Assembly (NCBI GenBank): GCA_002798175.1
Contig: NWQL01000005.1
Coordinates: 294,303-358,302 of the forward strand
DNA: 64,000 nucleotides
Reading direction: 5' to 3'
From: Lysobacteraceae bacterium NML91-0213
Lineage (GTDB): Bacteria; Pseudomonadota; Gammaproteobacteria; Xanthomonadales; Xanthomonadaceae
The position numbers were made by a program, and so were the translations under genes. Below, piece after piece: positions 1 to 8,979 of this stretch (position 1 is the first letter of the stretch; each line of letters begins with the position of its first letter). The notes beneath the pieces were generated by a model. That model was not told the DNA's origin. It ran no database searches and saw only the letters and a program-made list of their open reading frames with translations.

Positions 1-612
1 CGCGGTGGGATGCAGGTTGTCGGGCTGGAAGCTGCTGCGATCCAGCGCGACCGGCTCGAGCAGGAACGGCAGCAGCTCGACATCAAACAGTTCCGCGAGG
101 TCGCGGTACACGCCTTCGAAGCCCCGCGTGTAGTCGGCTCCCAGGTTCGGCGGCATGCGCATGCCGACCAGCAGCACGTCGGCGCCGACGAACTGCGAGG
201 CACCGATCATCCGCGCGAGGTTGCGGCGCATCTCGCGCAGCGGCAGCCCGCGCAGGCCATCGTTGGCGCCCAGCGCGATCACCACCACCGCCGGGCGGTG
301 GCGGACCACCTCGTCCACGACGCGCGCCGAGCCGCCAGCCGAGGTCTCGCCACTGATGCTGGCGTTGACCACGCCCCAGTCGGGATGGCGTTCGCGCAGC
401 CGGTCGGCCAGCAGGCCCACCCAGCCCTCGGACGCCGCCATGCCGTAACCGGCCGACAGCGAATCACCCATGACCAGCAGCGTGCGCGTGGGCGGTGGCG
501 GGACTGCGGCGGGCGCGGACTGCGCGAAACCCTGCAGCGGCACCAGTGCCAGCAGCCAGGCCAGCAGCAGGCCGGTGCGCAGGAAGGTGGCGGGCGACGG
601 GCGTCGGGTCAT
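1..612 (-). CDS. tesA: GDSL/SGNH arylesterase-thioesterase, TesA-like (3' end outside window)
   Basis: The 204 visible codons encode a secreted SGNH hydrolase that cleaves acyl or aryl esters in the periplasm. After an N-terminal signal peptide (about residues 1-31), block I GDSLSAGYG carries the catalytic Ser, the GAND motif carries the block III Asn, and the last visible residues DNLHPT carry the catalytic Asp and His, so only a short C-terminus is missing. The start is the ATG at 612, reading MTRRPSP before a hydrophobic stretch. It is divergent from an ABC transporter pair, the same association as tesA-ybbA-ybbP in Escherichia coli. The family call is firm; the physiological substrate is not visible. 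Confidence 0.9.
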   Translation of the reverse strand, partial: MTRRPSPATFLRTGLLLAWLLALVPLQGFAQSAPAAVPPPPTRTLLVMGDSLSAGYGMAASEGWVGLLADRLRERHPDWGVVNASISGETSAGGSARVVDEVVRHRPAVVVIALGANDGLRGLPLREMRRNLARMIGASQFVGADVLLVGMRMPPNLGADYTRGFEGVYRDLAELFDVELLPFLLEPVALDRSSFQPDNLHPTA

Positions 613-793
613 GGGTTCGTTCCATTCAGCAGAAGCGCGACAGCTTAGGGGTGCGGCCTGCAACCGCGCGTGGACGCGGCATGGTCCCCACCATTCCATG
701 TGGCACATGCATGGCCGTGCAGGCCCGCCCGTACACTCGACGCCCCGCATTCCGCGCCGTCGCGTGCGCCGCGCCGCCGCCACAGGATTCCCC

Positions 794-1522
794 ATGCCCG
801 ACTCTTCAATCGCCACGCTGCCCTCGCCCGTCCTTCCGTCCTCCGTCGCGACCGGTGCGCCGGTCCTGCGCGTGCAGGGCCTCGGCAAGCGCGTTGCGCT
901 GGCCTCCGGCGAGCTGGTGATCCTGGACGGCATCGGTTTCGAGATCGCCCGCGGCGACAGCGTGGCCGTGGTGGGGGCCTCGGGCTCCGGCAAGAGCACG
1001 CTGCTGTCGCTGCTGGCAGGCCTGGACGTGCCCTCGTCGGGCACGGTGGAACTGGATGGGACCGAGCTGTCGCGCCTCGACGAGGACGGCCGCGCGCGCG
1101 TGCGCGCCGACAAGGTCGGCTTCGTGTTCCAGAACTTCCAGCTGCTGCCGTCGCTCACCGCGCTGGAGAACGTGATGCTGCCGCTGGAGCTGCGCGGCGA
1201 CGCCGACGCGCGCGGCCCTGCGCAGGCGGAACTCGCCCGCGTGGGCCTGGGCGAGCGTCTCGCGCACTACCCGCGGCAGCTGTCGGGCGGCGAACAGCAG
1301 CGCGTGGCACTGGCACGTGCGTTCGTCACCCGGCCGTCGCTGCTGTTCGCCGACGAACCCACCGGCAACCTCGATACCCGCACCGGCCAGGCGATCATCG
1401 AACTGCTGTTCGCGATGAACCAGGACGCCGGCACCACGCTGGTGCTGGTGACGCATGACGACCACCTCGCCAGCCGCTGCGGTCGCGTGCTGCGCATCGA
1501 CGGCGGGCGGCTGGTGGCATGA
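794..1522 (+). CDS. ybbA: ABC transporter ATP-binding protein, YbbA/LolD type
   Basis: A 242-aa ATPase subunit of the MacB/LolD class, which couples ATP hydrolysis to FtsX-like permeases at the inner membrane. Walker A GASGSGKST is at about residues 61-69, the signature LSGGEQQ at 163-169 and Walker B LLFADE at 183-188, followed by PTGNLD typical of this class. The reading frame is open further upstream, but the ATG at 794 fits the family length. Its stop overlaps the start of the permease gene by four bases (ATGA), so the two are translationally coupled. The divergent tesA neighbour supports the YbbA assignment. Confidence 0.9.
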   Translation: MPDSSIATLPSPVLPSSVATGAPVLRVQGLGKRVALASGELVILDGIGFEIARGDSVAVVGASGSGKSTLLSLLAGLDVPSSGTVELDGTELSRLDEDGRARVRADKVGFVFQNFQLLPSLTALENVMLPLELRGDADARGPAQAELARVGLGERLAHYPRQLSGGEQQRVALARAFVTRPSLLFADEPTGNLDTRTGQAIIELLFAMNQDAGTTLVLVTHDDHLASRCGRVLRIDGGRLVA

Positions 1523-4017
1523 GGACCGTGCGCCTGGCGTGGACCCAGTTCACCCGCGACCTTGCCGCCGGCGAGGTGCGCATCATGCTGGCCGCGCTGG
1601 TGCTGGCGGTGCTGGCGGTGACCGCGGTCGGCTTCGTCACCGACCGCGCCGAGCGCGCGCTGGCGCAGCAGGCCAACCGCCTGCTCGGTGGCGATGCGAT
1701 ACTGCGTTCGGATGCGCCCATCGACGACCGCGTGCGCGAGGCCGCGCGCGACGCCGGCCTGCAGTCCACCGAGACCGTCGCGCTCGACAGCATGATCCGC
1801 GTCGGCGACGACCTGCGCCTGGGCGACCTCAGCGCCCTCGGGGACGGGTATCCACTGCGCGGCGCATTCCGCCTGGTGGATGCGGCCGGCGGTGCCGAGC
1901 GCGATGCGTCCGGCATTCCGGAACCCGGCAGCGTCTGGCTCAGCCGCGCCGGCGCCGACACCCTCGATGCACAGGTCGGCGACACGGTGACGCTGGGCGA
2001 AGCGCAATTCCGCCTGGCTGCGCTGGTGGCGCAGGAGCCGGATGCCTCGATCGACTATTTCAACGTCGCCCCGAAGGTGTTCCTCAACCTCGCCGACCTG
2101 CCCGCCACCGGGCTGGTGCAGGAAGGCAGCCGCATCCGCTACCGGCTGGTGGTCGCCGGCGACAGTGCCGCGGTGGAAGGTTTCGCCAGTGGAATGCGCG
2201 ACAGCCTCGAGCGCGGCCAGCGGCTGGAGACGATCCAGGACGCGCGGCCGGAAGTGCGCTCCGGGCTCGACCGCGCCGGCCGTTTCCTCGGCCTGGCGGC
2301 GCTGGTATCGGTGGTGCTGGCCGCGGTCGCGGTGGCGATGGCGGCGCGCCGGCACAGCGAGCGCCACCTGTCGGGCGCCGCGGTCATGCGTTGCCTCGGC
2401 GCCAGCCAGCGCACCCTGGTCGGGATCCACGTCGGCGAACTCGTGCTGCTGGGCCTGCTGGCCAGCGCGATCGGCATCGCACTCGCATTCGCGCTGCAGT
2501 GGTTCGTCGGGGGGTGGATCGCGCGCGAACTCGAACTCGACCTGCCGGCGGCCAGCCTGCTGCCGGCGCTGCAGGGCCTGGGCGTGGGGCTGGTGGTGCT
2601 GCTGGCGTTCGGCGCGCCGCCGGTTCTGGCGCTGCGCCGGGTGCCCGCGCTGCGGGTGATCCGGCGCGATCTCGATCCGGTCGAACCCACCGCGCTGGTG
2701 GTCGCGCTTGCGGGGTTCGGCGGGCTGGGCGCGCTGCTGTGGTGGAAGGCCGGCTCGGCGGATCTCGCCGCGGCGATGCTGGCCGGCATCGTCGCCACGC
2801 TTGCGGTGCTGGCGCTGCTGGCCTGGGGGCTGATCCTGGTGGTGCGTCGCCTGCGCGGGCGCCTGCGCGGCGGGCTGCGCTACGGGCTGGCCAATGTGAG
2901 CCGTCGTGCCGGCACCAGCATTGCGCAGGTCGCCGCGCTGGGTCTCGGGCTGATGGCCCTGCTGCTGCTGACCTTCGTGCGCACCGACCTGCTCGACCGC
3001 TGGCAGCTGCAGCTGGCGGAAACCGCGCCCAACCGCTTCATCGTCAACGTGCAGCCGCCGCAGCTCGACCCGGTGCGCGCGTTCATGGCCGACCGCGGGC
3101 TGGACGCACCGGAACTGTTCCCGATGGTCCGTGCGCGCCTGCTCGCACGCAATGGCGAGCCGATCACCGCCGGGACCTATGCGGACGAGGAGGCGCAGAC
3201 CCGGCGTCGCGCCGAACGCGAGTTCAACCTGTCGACCATCGCCGCGCTGCGCGACGACAACCGCGTGGTGGACGGACGCATGTGGCCCGCGGATGCGGTG
3301 GCGCCGGAGTTCTCGGTCGAGGAGAACTTCGCCCGCCAGCTCGGCTGGCAGGTCGGCGACAGCATCCGTTTCGACATCGCCGGGCGCACCGTGGAAGCGC
3401 CGATCACCAGCCTGCGCAAGGTGGACTGGGAAAGCTTCCGCCCGAACTTCTTCGTGCTCGCCTCGCCGGGCACCCTCGATGGCTTCCCGGCCAGCCATAT
3501 CACCGCGGTCAACGTGCCGGCGGAGGATGTGCGCTTCACCGCCGAGCTCGTCGGCGCGTTCCCCAACCTGTCTGTGATCGACATCGACGCGGTGCTGGCC
3601 CAGGTGCGCACCACCGCCGACCAGGTCTCGGTGGTGGTGCAGGCGGTGTTCTGGTTCTCGATGGTCGCCGGCGTGCTGGTGCTGCTGGCCGCGGTGAGCG
3701 CGAGCCAGGACGAGCGGCTGCTCGAGGGCGGGGTCATGCGCGTGCTCGGCGCCAGCCGCGGCCAGCTGCGGTCGGCGCAGGCCACCGAGTTCGCCGCGAT
3801 CGGCCTGCTGTCGGGACTGGTGGCGGCGATCGCGGCCTCGGTGCTGTCGGGCGTGGTGGCCACGCGCGTGTTCGATCTGCCGTGGGAGCCGAACTGGGCG
3901 ATGGCCGCAGTGGGTGGCGTGCTGGGCATGGCGGTGACGCTGGTCGCCGGGCTGGTGGCCACGCGCCGGGTGATCGACGCGCCGCCGGCGCTGACGCTGC
4001 GTGAACTGCAGGGCTGA
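1519..4017 (+). CDS. FtsX-like ABC permease, YbbP type
   Basis: An 832-aa inner-membrane permease with a duplicated FtsX architecture: an N-terminal transmembrane helix, a periplasmic domain (about 50-250), three helices, a second half opening at about residue 450, and three final helices with the typical GVMRVLGAS cytoplasmic loop. Its length is close to E. coli YbbP (about 800 aa). It overlaps the upstream ATPase gene by four bases and must form the membrane part of that transporter. Substrate is unknown for the family; lysophospholipid or lipoprotein traffic has been suggested for related proteins, and the tesA neighbour is compatible with lipid handling (inference). Confidence 0.88.
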   Translation: MRTVRLAWTQFTRDLAAGEVRIMLAALVLAVLAVTAVGFVTDRAERALAQQANRLLGGDAILRSDAPIDDRVREAARDAGLQSTETVALDSMIRVGDDLRLGDLSALGDGYPLRGAFRLVDAAGGAERDASGIPEPGSVWLSRAGADTLDAQVGDTVTLGEAQFRLAALVAQEPDASIDYFNVAPKVFLNLADLPATGLVQEGSRIRYRLVVAGDSAAVEGFASGMRDSLERGQRLETIQDARPEVRSGLDRAGRFLGLAALVSVVLAAVAVAMAARRHSERHLSGAAVMRCLGASQRTLVGIHVGELVLLGLLASAIGIALAFALQWFVGGWIARELELDLPAASLLPALQGLGVGLVVLLAFGAPPVLALRRVPALRVIRRDLDPVEPTALVVALAGFGGLGALLWWKAGSADLAAAMLAGIVATLAVLALLAWGLILVVRRLRGRLRGGLRYGLANVSRRAGTSIAQVAALGLGLMALLLLTFVRTDLLDRWQLQLAETAPNRFIVNVQPPQLDPVRAFMADRGLDAPELFPMVRARLLARNGEPITAGTYADEEAQTRRRAEREFNLSTIAALRDDNRVVDGRMWPADAVAPEFSVEENFARQLGWQVGDSIRFDIAGRTVEAPITSLRKVDWESFRPNFFVLASPGTLDGFPASHITAVNVPAEDVRFTAELVGAFPNLSVIDIDAVLAQVRTTADQVSVVVQAVFWFSMVAGVLVLLAAVSASQDERLLEGGVMRVLGASRGQLRSAQATEFAAIGLLSGLVAAIAASVLSGVVATRVFDLPWEPNWAMAAVGGVLGMAVTLVAGLVATRRVIDAPPALTLRELQG

Positions 4018-4147
4018 ACCCTGCGGGGGCTGGCCCCGTGGAGCCAGGTGCTCGATGCGCGTGATCCGCATCGGGCCTGTTCCGATCCGCGGCAGGTCGG
4101 CGCAGTGGGGGTGGCGGTGGTCCGCACGCCACCCCAATGCGTACGGG

Positions 4148-4408
4148 TCAGTTCTCCAGCGCGGTCTCTTCGGCCTCGAACCGGCGCGCATAGGCCCGTT
4201 CCGCGGCAACGCGCTCCACTTCCTCGGCGGGCAGTTCCTGCGCACCGTAGACCGCGTAGGCGATGACGCCGTCGTGCCGGCCGATCCGCCGCAGGCGATA
4301 ACGCTGGGTGCCGGTGCCGGTATCGGGCGGGTAATGGGTCGGCGGGGTCTCGGACTCGATGTCGACTTCGCTGTTGTCGATGGTGCCGCCGACGAAAAGA
4401 GCGCGCAT
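4148..4408 (-). CDS. Small hypothetical protein, 86 aa
   Basis: I do not recognise this protein. It is acidic at both ends with no signal peptide or membrane segment; the middle has a basic RYRLRRIGRHDG stretch and the C-terminal third is a predicted amphipathic helix (LPAEEVERVAAERAYARRFEAE, here described from residue 59 on). The ATG at 4408 has a GGGAGA ribosome site six bases upstream, which argues for a real gene. It stands alone, convergent with the ybbP-like gene and divergent from rsmC. Confidence 0.62.
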   Translation of the reverse strand: MRALFVGGTIDNSEVDIESETPPTHYPPDTGTGTQRYRLRRIGRHDGVIAYAVYGAQELPAEEVERVAAERAYARRFEAEETALEN

Positions 4409-4514
4409 ATGCAGTCTCCCTGTTGGATGGCTGCAGGGTGCCGCCGCCGACGTTGCCGAACGATGAAAACCCTGCACAGGTCGCGTTGGCGCCGGGCGCC
4501 CCGGGTGCGCCGCG

Positions 4515-4520
4515 TAGAAT
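4515..4520 (+). promoter_or_regulatory. Candidate minus-10 box of rsmC-rsuA
   Basis: TAGAAT lies 28 bases upstream of the GTG start chosen for rsmC. No good minus-35 was found at standard spacing. The first ATG in frame (4519) overlaps this box, which argues for starting at the GTG instead. Confidence 0.4.
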
Positions 4521-4548
4521 GTCCGGCCCCCCGTCTTCCGGTGCCCGC

Positions 4549-5580
4549 GTGGCCAGTCGTGATTCCGCCCTCGATGCACTGATGCTGCCGTTCGCCGAGG
4601 GGCGCGTTGCGCGCGTGCCCGGTGCATTGTTCCTGCAGGCGCGTGCCGGGGTGGCGCTGCATGCCTCGCAGTGGCCGCAGCTGGCCTGCGTGCAGGCGTT
4701 CCGGCCGCAGGCGCAGGCGCTCGAGCGCGCCGGCTTCGCGGTGTCGCTGGAGGCCGACGCCTCGCGGCGCTGGCCGCTGGTGCTGCTGCTGCCGCCGCGC
4801 CAACGCGATGAAGCACGCGCACTGTATGCGCAGGCGCTGGCACTGGCCGACGAGGGCGCCACGGTGGTGGTCAGCGTCGCCAACGACGAGGGCGCGAAGT
4901 CCGCCGAGGCCGATTTCACCCGCATCGCCGGCCCGGTCGCGTCGTTGTCCAAGCACAAGTGCCGGGTGTTCTGGGCGCGCGCCGGCGCCGGTGGCGACGC
5001 GGAGCTCGCCGCACGCTGGCGCGGCGCCGATGCCGTGCGCGAAGTCGCACCGGGCTGGTGGAGCCGTCCCGGCGTGTTCGCCTGGGACCGCATCGATGCG
5101 GCGACCGCGCTGCTGATCGAACACCTGCCGCCGACGCTTGCCGGCGAGGTCGCCGATCTCGGTGCCGGCAGCGGGGTGATCGCCGATGCGCTGCTGCGCC
5201 GCTGCGCGGGCGTGCGCGCGGTCGACCTGTACGAAGCGGATGCGCGCGCGCTGGCGCTTGCCGAACGCAACCTCGCCGCGCATGCGCAACGCGCGACGCT
5301 CGGCTTCCACTGGCATGACGTCACCACCGGCCTGCCGCATCGCTACGACGCCATCGTCAGCAATCCGCCGTTCCATGCCCAGCAGCGCGAACCGCGCCCG
5401 GAGCTCGGCCAGGCCTTCATCCGTGCCGCGGCACAGGCGCTGCGCCCGCGCGGCGAACTGTGGCTGGTGGCCAATCGACAGCTGCCCTACGAGGAGGTGC
5501 TGGCGGATGGCTTCAGCGATGTCCGCAGCGTCGCCGGACGCGGTGCGTTCAAGGTCATCACCGCGAGTCGCCGCGCATGA
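4549..5580 (+). CDS. rsmC: 16S rRNA (guanine1207-N2)-methyltransferase
   Basis: Uses S-adenosylmethionine to methylate G1207 of 16S rRNA in 30S subunits. The protein has an inactive N-terminal methyltransferase-like half and a catalytic C-terminal half with DLGAGSGVI (SAM-binding motif I, about residue 203) and SNPPFH (the NPPF base-binding motif, about 272). Starting at GTG 4549 gives 343 aa, the length of E. coli RsmC; an ATG at 4519 would add ten residues but overlaps the putative minus-10 box. Its last codon overlaps the rsuA start (ATGA), so two 16S rRNA modification enzymes are coupled. Confidence 0.88.
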   Translation: MASRDSALDALMLPFAEGRVARVPGALFLQARAGVALHASQWPQLACVQAFRPQAQALERAGFAVSLEADASRRWPLVLLLPPRQRDEARALYAQALALADEGATVVVSVANDEGAKSAEADFTRIAGPVASLSKHKCRVFWARAGAGGDAELAARWRGADAVREVAPGWWSRPGVFAWDRIDAATALLIEHLPPTLAGEVADLGAGSGVIADALLRRCAGVRAVDLYEADARALALAERNLAAHAQRATLGFHWHDVTTGLPHRYDAIVSNPPFHAQQREPRPELGQAFIRAAAQALRPRGELWLVANRQLPYEEVLADGFSDVRSVAGRGAFKVITASRRA

Positions 5581-6278
5581 AGCTGCTGCGCCTGCTGGCC
5601 AACCTCGGCTATGGCAGCCGCAAGCAGGCGATGCTGCTGTGCCGCCAGGGCCGGGTGACCGATGCCGCCGGCGAGGTGCTGTATGCCGACGACGTGGTCG
5701 GGCCCACCGGCGTGTTCGTCGATGGCGAGCCGCTGGATCCGCCGCAGGGCCTGGCGCTGATGCTGCACAAGCCGGTCGGCTACACCTGTTCGACGAAGGA
5801 CCCGGGACGGGTGGTCTACGACCTGCTGCCGCCGCGTTTCCGCCTCCGCAACCCGGTGCTGTCGCCGGTCGGGCGGCTCGACCGCGAGACCTCGGGGCTG
5901 CTGCTGATGACCGATGACGGTGCGCTTCTGCACCGGATCATCTCGCCGAAGTCGGCCCTGCCCAAGGTCTATGTCGCCACCCTCGACAGCGATCTGCGCG
6001 GCGACGAGGCGGAACGCTTCGCCAGTGGCACGCTGCTGCTGGAATCCGACGACAGGCCATTGCTGCCCGCGGAACTCGAAGTGCTTGGCCCGCGGCAGGC
6101 GCGGCTGGTGCTGCACGAAGGGCGCTACCACCAGGTCCGGAGGATGTTCGCCGCGGTCGGCAACCACGTGGTGGCGCTGCATCGCGAACGCGTCGGCGGG
6201 CTGGTGCTGGACGGGCTCGCCGAGGGCGACTGGCGCGCGCTCACGGCCGCCGACGTGCAGGCGCTGTTCGCGCCGTAA
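5577..6278 (+). CDS. rsuA: 16S rRNA pseudouridine516 synthase
   Basis: A 233-aa RsuA/RluB/E/F family enzyme that isomerises a uridine in rRNA. An S4 RNA-binding domain occupies about residues 1-60, followed by the catalytic domain with HKPVGYTCST and the catalytic-Asp motif GRLDRETSGLLLMTDDG (about 101-117). The C-terminal GRYHQVRRMFAAVGNHV block is that of RsuA rather than RluE by my reading. The start overlaps the rsmC stop by four bases. Both partners act on 16S rRNA, which makes the coupling sensible. Confidence 0.85.
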   Translation: MKLLRLLANLGYGSRKQAMLLCRQGRVTDAAGEVLYADDVVGPTGVFVDGEPLDPPQGLALMLHKPVGYTCSTKDPGRVVYDLLPPRFRLRNPVLSPVGRLDRETSGLLLMTDDGALLHRIISPKSALPKVYVATLDSDLRGDEAERFASGTLLLESDDRPLLPAELEVLGPRQARLVLHEGRYHQVRRMFAAVGNHVVALHRERVGGLVLDGLAEGDWRALTAADVQALFAP

Positions 6279-6394
6279 CCGGTGTGGCCGCACCGGTGCC
6301 GTTCCGCCGGCCGCGGTGATCGTCGACATCGACGGGCCGATGCCCGGCACCGGGCGCGCGATGCTCCCGCTGCATTGCGCCAGGTCGCCGGCGC

Positions 6395-7201
6395 TCAGGC
6401 GTACTGCATCTTCCGCGACATGCCGCCGTCGACGATGAATTCCTGGCCGGTGGCGAAGCCCGACAGCGCCGGGGCGAGCAGGTACACCGCGAGCGTGGCG
6501 ATGTCCTCGGGCGTGCCGACGCGGCCGGCCGGATGCTGTGCATGGTCGCGCGGGGAGAGCTTCGGCTGCCGGCGCCGCTGCGGCGCACGCCACGCCTCGG
6601 TGGCGATCCAGCCCGGGCTGATGCAGTTCACCCGCACCTGCGGGCCGGCGCTCAGTGCCAGCGCATGGGTGAACGCCAGCAGGCCGCCCTTGGCCGCCGC
6701 GTAGGCCTCGCCATGCGGTTCGGACTGGTGCGCGCGGGTCGAGGCGATATTGACCACCGCACCGCCGCCCGGGCTGCGCGCCAGGGCCGGCAGTGCATGC
6801 CGGCTGCACAGGAAAGCGCCGTGCAGGCTCGACAGGCGCCGGTTCCATTCGGCGAAGTCGAGTTCCGGCAGCGGCGGTACCTGCGGGTCGACCATGCCGG
6901 CGTTGTTGACCAGGCCATCGATGCGCCCGAAGCGCGCGAGTGCCGCGTCGACGAACGCCCCCACGCTGCGCTCGCGCATGACATCGACGCGCCGGAACAG
7001 CGCGTCGTCGCCGGCCTTCCATTCGGCGAGGCAGGCACGACCGGCGTCCGCATCGAGGTCGCCGATGGCGACCCTGCCGCCGGCACCCAGCACCGCCTGC
7101 GCAATGGCGCGGCCGATACCCTGCGCGCCGCCGGTGACCAGCACCACGCGACCTTCCAGCGGGCGTGCGGGCCAGGGAGTTGCGGCGGGAGTGATCGACA
7201 T
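6395..7201 (-). CDS. SDR-family NAD(P)-dependent oxidoreductase
   Basis: A 268-aa classical short-chain dehydrogenase/reductase. The nucleotide-binding TGGAQGIG is at about residue 23, NNAG at about 97, the catalytic Ser in NIAS, and YAAAK carries the Tyr-Lys pair. An Asp at the end of beta-strand 2 (GDLDAD) favours NAD over NADP. The start is ATG 7201; the following 190 bases separate it from the arsR-like gene upstream, so it may have its own promoter. The substrate cannot be inferred; resemblance to sugar or acid-aldehyde dehydrogenases is only general. Confidence 0.88.
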   Translation of the reverse strand: MSITPAATPWPARPLEGRVVLVTGGAQGIGRAIAQAVLGAGGRVAIGDLDADAGRACLAEWKAGDDALFRRVDVMRERSVGAFVDAALARFGRIDGLVNNAGMVDPQVPPLPELDFAEWNRRLSSLHGAFLCSRHALPALARSPGGGAVVNIASTRAHQSEPHGEAYAAAKGGLLAFTHALALSAGPQVRVNCISPGWIATEAWRAPQRRRQPKLSPRDHAQHPAGRVGTPEDIATLAVYLLAPALSGFATGQEFIVDGGMSRKMQYA

Positions 7202-7391
7202 GCAAGCGCCCGTCAGCGGGAGAGACCGCAGCGTGCCGCAGCGGATGGCAAGCGGGCGTGCAGGCGGGCGACGTTGGCGACGGGTGCCTGGCATCGGGCG
7301 CGATCCAGCGGGGTGCTCCCGGCGGAATGCCGCGGAGGATTGCCGCATGGACCAGTGCGACGTGTCCGCGATGGGCTGCGGGACTTCGGGC

Positions 7392-7688
7392 TTATGGCGG
7401 CTCCGCGGCGTGCTCGAGCATGTCGACCAGCATGTCGCGGATGTGCGCATCGGCGGTGGTGTAGAAGACCTGCCGCTGGCGGCGTTCGCCGCGCACCAGA
7501 CGTGCGCCGCGCAACAGCCGCAGGTGGTGGCTGACCAGCGGCTGGGAAGCGCCAATGCGCGCGGCGATCTCGCCGACCGGCACCGGTGCGTCGAGGCAGG
7601 CCAGCAGCACGCGCAGGCGGGTGGGATCGCCGAGCAGCCGGTAGGTGGCGGCAATGGTTTCGATACGCGGGTCGTCGGTGCCACTCAC
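7392..7688 (-). CDS. ArsR/SmtB-family metal-sensing repressor
   Basis: A 98-aa winged-helix repressor. The recognition helix is ASQPLVSHHLRLL (about residues 46-58). The C-terminal helix reads D-A-H, then ten residues, then H-A-A-E: this is the alpha-5 metal site D-x-H-x10-H-x2-E of SmtB, which binds zinc or cobalt and releases DNA. The gene starts with GTG at 7688 and overlaps the stop of the CDF exporter gene by four bases (GTGA), so exporter and sensor are co-translated. It most likely represses the promoter in front of the exporter (see 8770-8797). Confidence 0.9.
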   Translation of the reverse strand: MSGTDDPRIETIAATYRLLGDPTRLRVLLACLDAPVPVGEIAARIGASQPLVSHHLRLLRGARLVRGERRQRQVFYTTADAHIRDMLVDMLEHAAEPP

Positions 7689-8743
7689 TGGCCGCACTCC
7701 GACGGCGGCGCGGCGTGTGCGGGCGTGCCGTCGCCATCGGGCCCGCACATGACCTCCACCGTGGCATGGCCGATGCCGAAGCGCGCGGCGAGTTCGCGCT
7801 TGACAGCGGCCACGCTGCGGCCCGGATGCACGCCGCCGGCGAGGCCCAGTTCCAGCGTGGCCATCACCCGCCCGGAGGTGATCGACCACACGTGCACGTG
7901 CTGCACCGCGACCACGCCCGGCACCGCGGCCAGCAGGTGGTCGCGCAGCGCCGCGACGTCGATGTCCGGCGGCGCGCCTTCCATCAGGATGTGGAACGCG
8001 CCGCGCAGCAGCGACCAGGCGCTTCTCAGGATCAGCAGGCACACCAGCGCCGACAGGATCGGGTCGATCGCCATCCAGCCGGTGGCATGGATCACCACCG
8101 CGGCGACGATCGCCGCGACCGAGCCGAGCAGGTCGCCCAGCACATGCAGCATGGCGCCGCGGATATTGACGTGGTCGCGGTCGCCGCGGTGCAGGATCGC
8201 GAACACCGCCAGGTTCACCAGCAAGCCGGCCACCGCCACCACCAGCATCGGCCCGGCCAGCACTTCCCCGGGTTCGCGCAGGCGCTGCACCGCCTCCCAC
8301 AGGATCCACGCGACCAGTGCGAACAGCGTCAGCGCGTTGACCAGCCCGGCCAGCACTTCCAGCCGCATGTAGCCGAAGGTGCGGCGCGCGTCCGACGCAC
8401 GACGGCCAATGCGGAAGCCCGCCCAGGCCAGCGCCAGCGCGGCCGCGTCGGTGAGCATGTGGCCGGCATCGGCGATCAGTGCCAGGGAGCCCGAGATCAC
8501 CCCGCCGATCACCTCGACCACCATGAAGGTCGCGGTCAGCACCAGCGCGGTGAGCACCACCTTTTCGTTGCGCGCCGACACCGCGTGCGCATGGCCGTGA
8601 TCGTGGCCGGCATGCGGGTGGCCAACCGGAGCGTGATCGTGGCCATGGTCGTGGCGGTGCGCATGGCCGTGGTCGCCGCCGCACGGCGATGCCGCGCCGG
8701 GGTGGGAGCGAGGGCCGTGCGGCTGGTGGGGATCGTGGGTCAT
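7685..8743 (-). CDS. CDF-family zinc/cobalt efflux protein, CzcD/ZitB type
   Basis: A 352-aa cation diffusion facilitator in the inner membrane that exports divalent metal against protons. The N-terminal 55 residues are His/Asp-rich and precede six transmembrane helices. The metal site is visible as ADAGHMLTD in helix 2 and HVLGD in helix 5, the HxxxD/HxxxD pair typical of zinc transporters; the C-terminal cytoplasmic domain (about 250-330) has further His and Asp residues. It is the first gene of a two-gene unit with an SmtB-like regulator. Zinc is the likely main substrate; cobalt or cadmium cannot be excluded. Confidence 0.92.
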   Translation of the reverse strand: MTHDPHQPHGPRSHPGAASPCGGDHGHAHRHDHGHDHAPVGHPHAGHDHGHAHAVSARNEKVVLTALVLTATFMVVEVIGGVISGSLALIADAGHMLTDAAALALAWAGFRIGRRASDARRTFGYMRLEVLAGLVNALTLFALVAWILWEAVQRLREPGEVLAGPMLVVAVAGLLVNLAVFAILHRGDRDHVNIRGAMLHVLGDLLGSVAAIVAAVVIHATGWMAIDPILSALVCLLILRSAWSLLRGAFHILMEGAPPDIDVAALRDHLLAAVPGVVAVQHVHVWSITSGRVMATLELGLAGGVHPGRSVAAVKRELAARFGIGHATVEVMCGPDGDGTPAHAAPPSECGQ

Positions 8744-8769
8744 TGGGCGGGCACTGGAGCAGTATCGCG

Positions 8770-8797
8770 ATGATATCTACATATGTTTATGTTTCAA
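8770..8797 (-). promoter_or_regulatory. Promoter with embedded ArsR-type operator for the CDF-arsR unit
   Basis: On the minus strand TTGAAA (8797-8792) and TATCAT (8775-8770) are 16 bases apart, the best sigma-70 promoter in the window. The spacer contains the hyphenated dyad ACATA-AACA-TATGT (8792-8779), in an AT-rich island of otherwise GC-rich DNA. An operator between minus-35 and minus-10 is the usual way in which ArsR/SmtB repressors block transcription. The predicted start is about 20 bases before the CDF ATG. Confidence 0.68.
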
Positions 8798-8849
8798 CGC
8801 GTAGGGCGCAGTGTGCGGCGGCGGACGTGGGGCGCAGGAGGCGGGGAAC

Positions 8850-8884
8850 GGAAAGCGGAAAGCGGAAAGCAGAAAGCGGCAAGC
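8850..8884. repeat. Five tandem copies of a GGAAAGC-like heptamer
   Basis: GGAAAGC occurs three times exactly, followed by AGAAAGC and GGCAAGC. It opens a stretch of about 775 bases (8744-9518) with no gene I can support; apart from the promoter and the repeats listed here I see nothing functional in it. Reading frames there are open on several strands at once, as expected from the base composition, and match no family. Confidence 0.7.
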
Positions 8885-8979
8885 GGGGGACGTGGCCGGG
8901 TTCCGGGTTCCGGGGAGCGGTGTCGGACCGGGAGGCGGAAGGCCGGCTCCGTCGTGAGTTCGCGCCGCCCGTCGCGCGC

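Noticed and set aside
1267..5376. 1369-codon open frame on the minus strand
   Set aside because: Antisense to ybbA, ybbP and rsmC, all with clear family motifs. Its translation is rich in Arg, His, Gln and Gly with no domain, typical of shadow frames in very GC-rich DNA.
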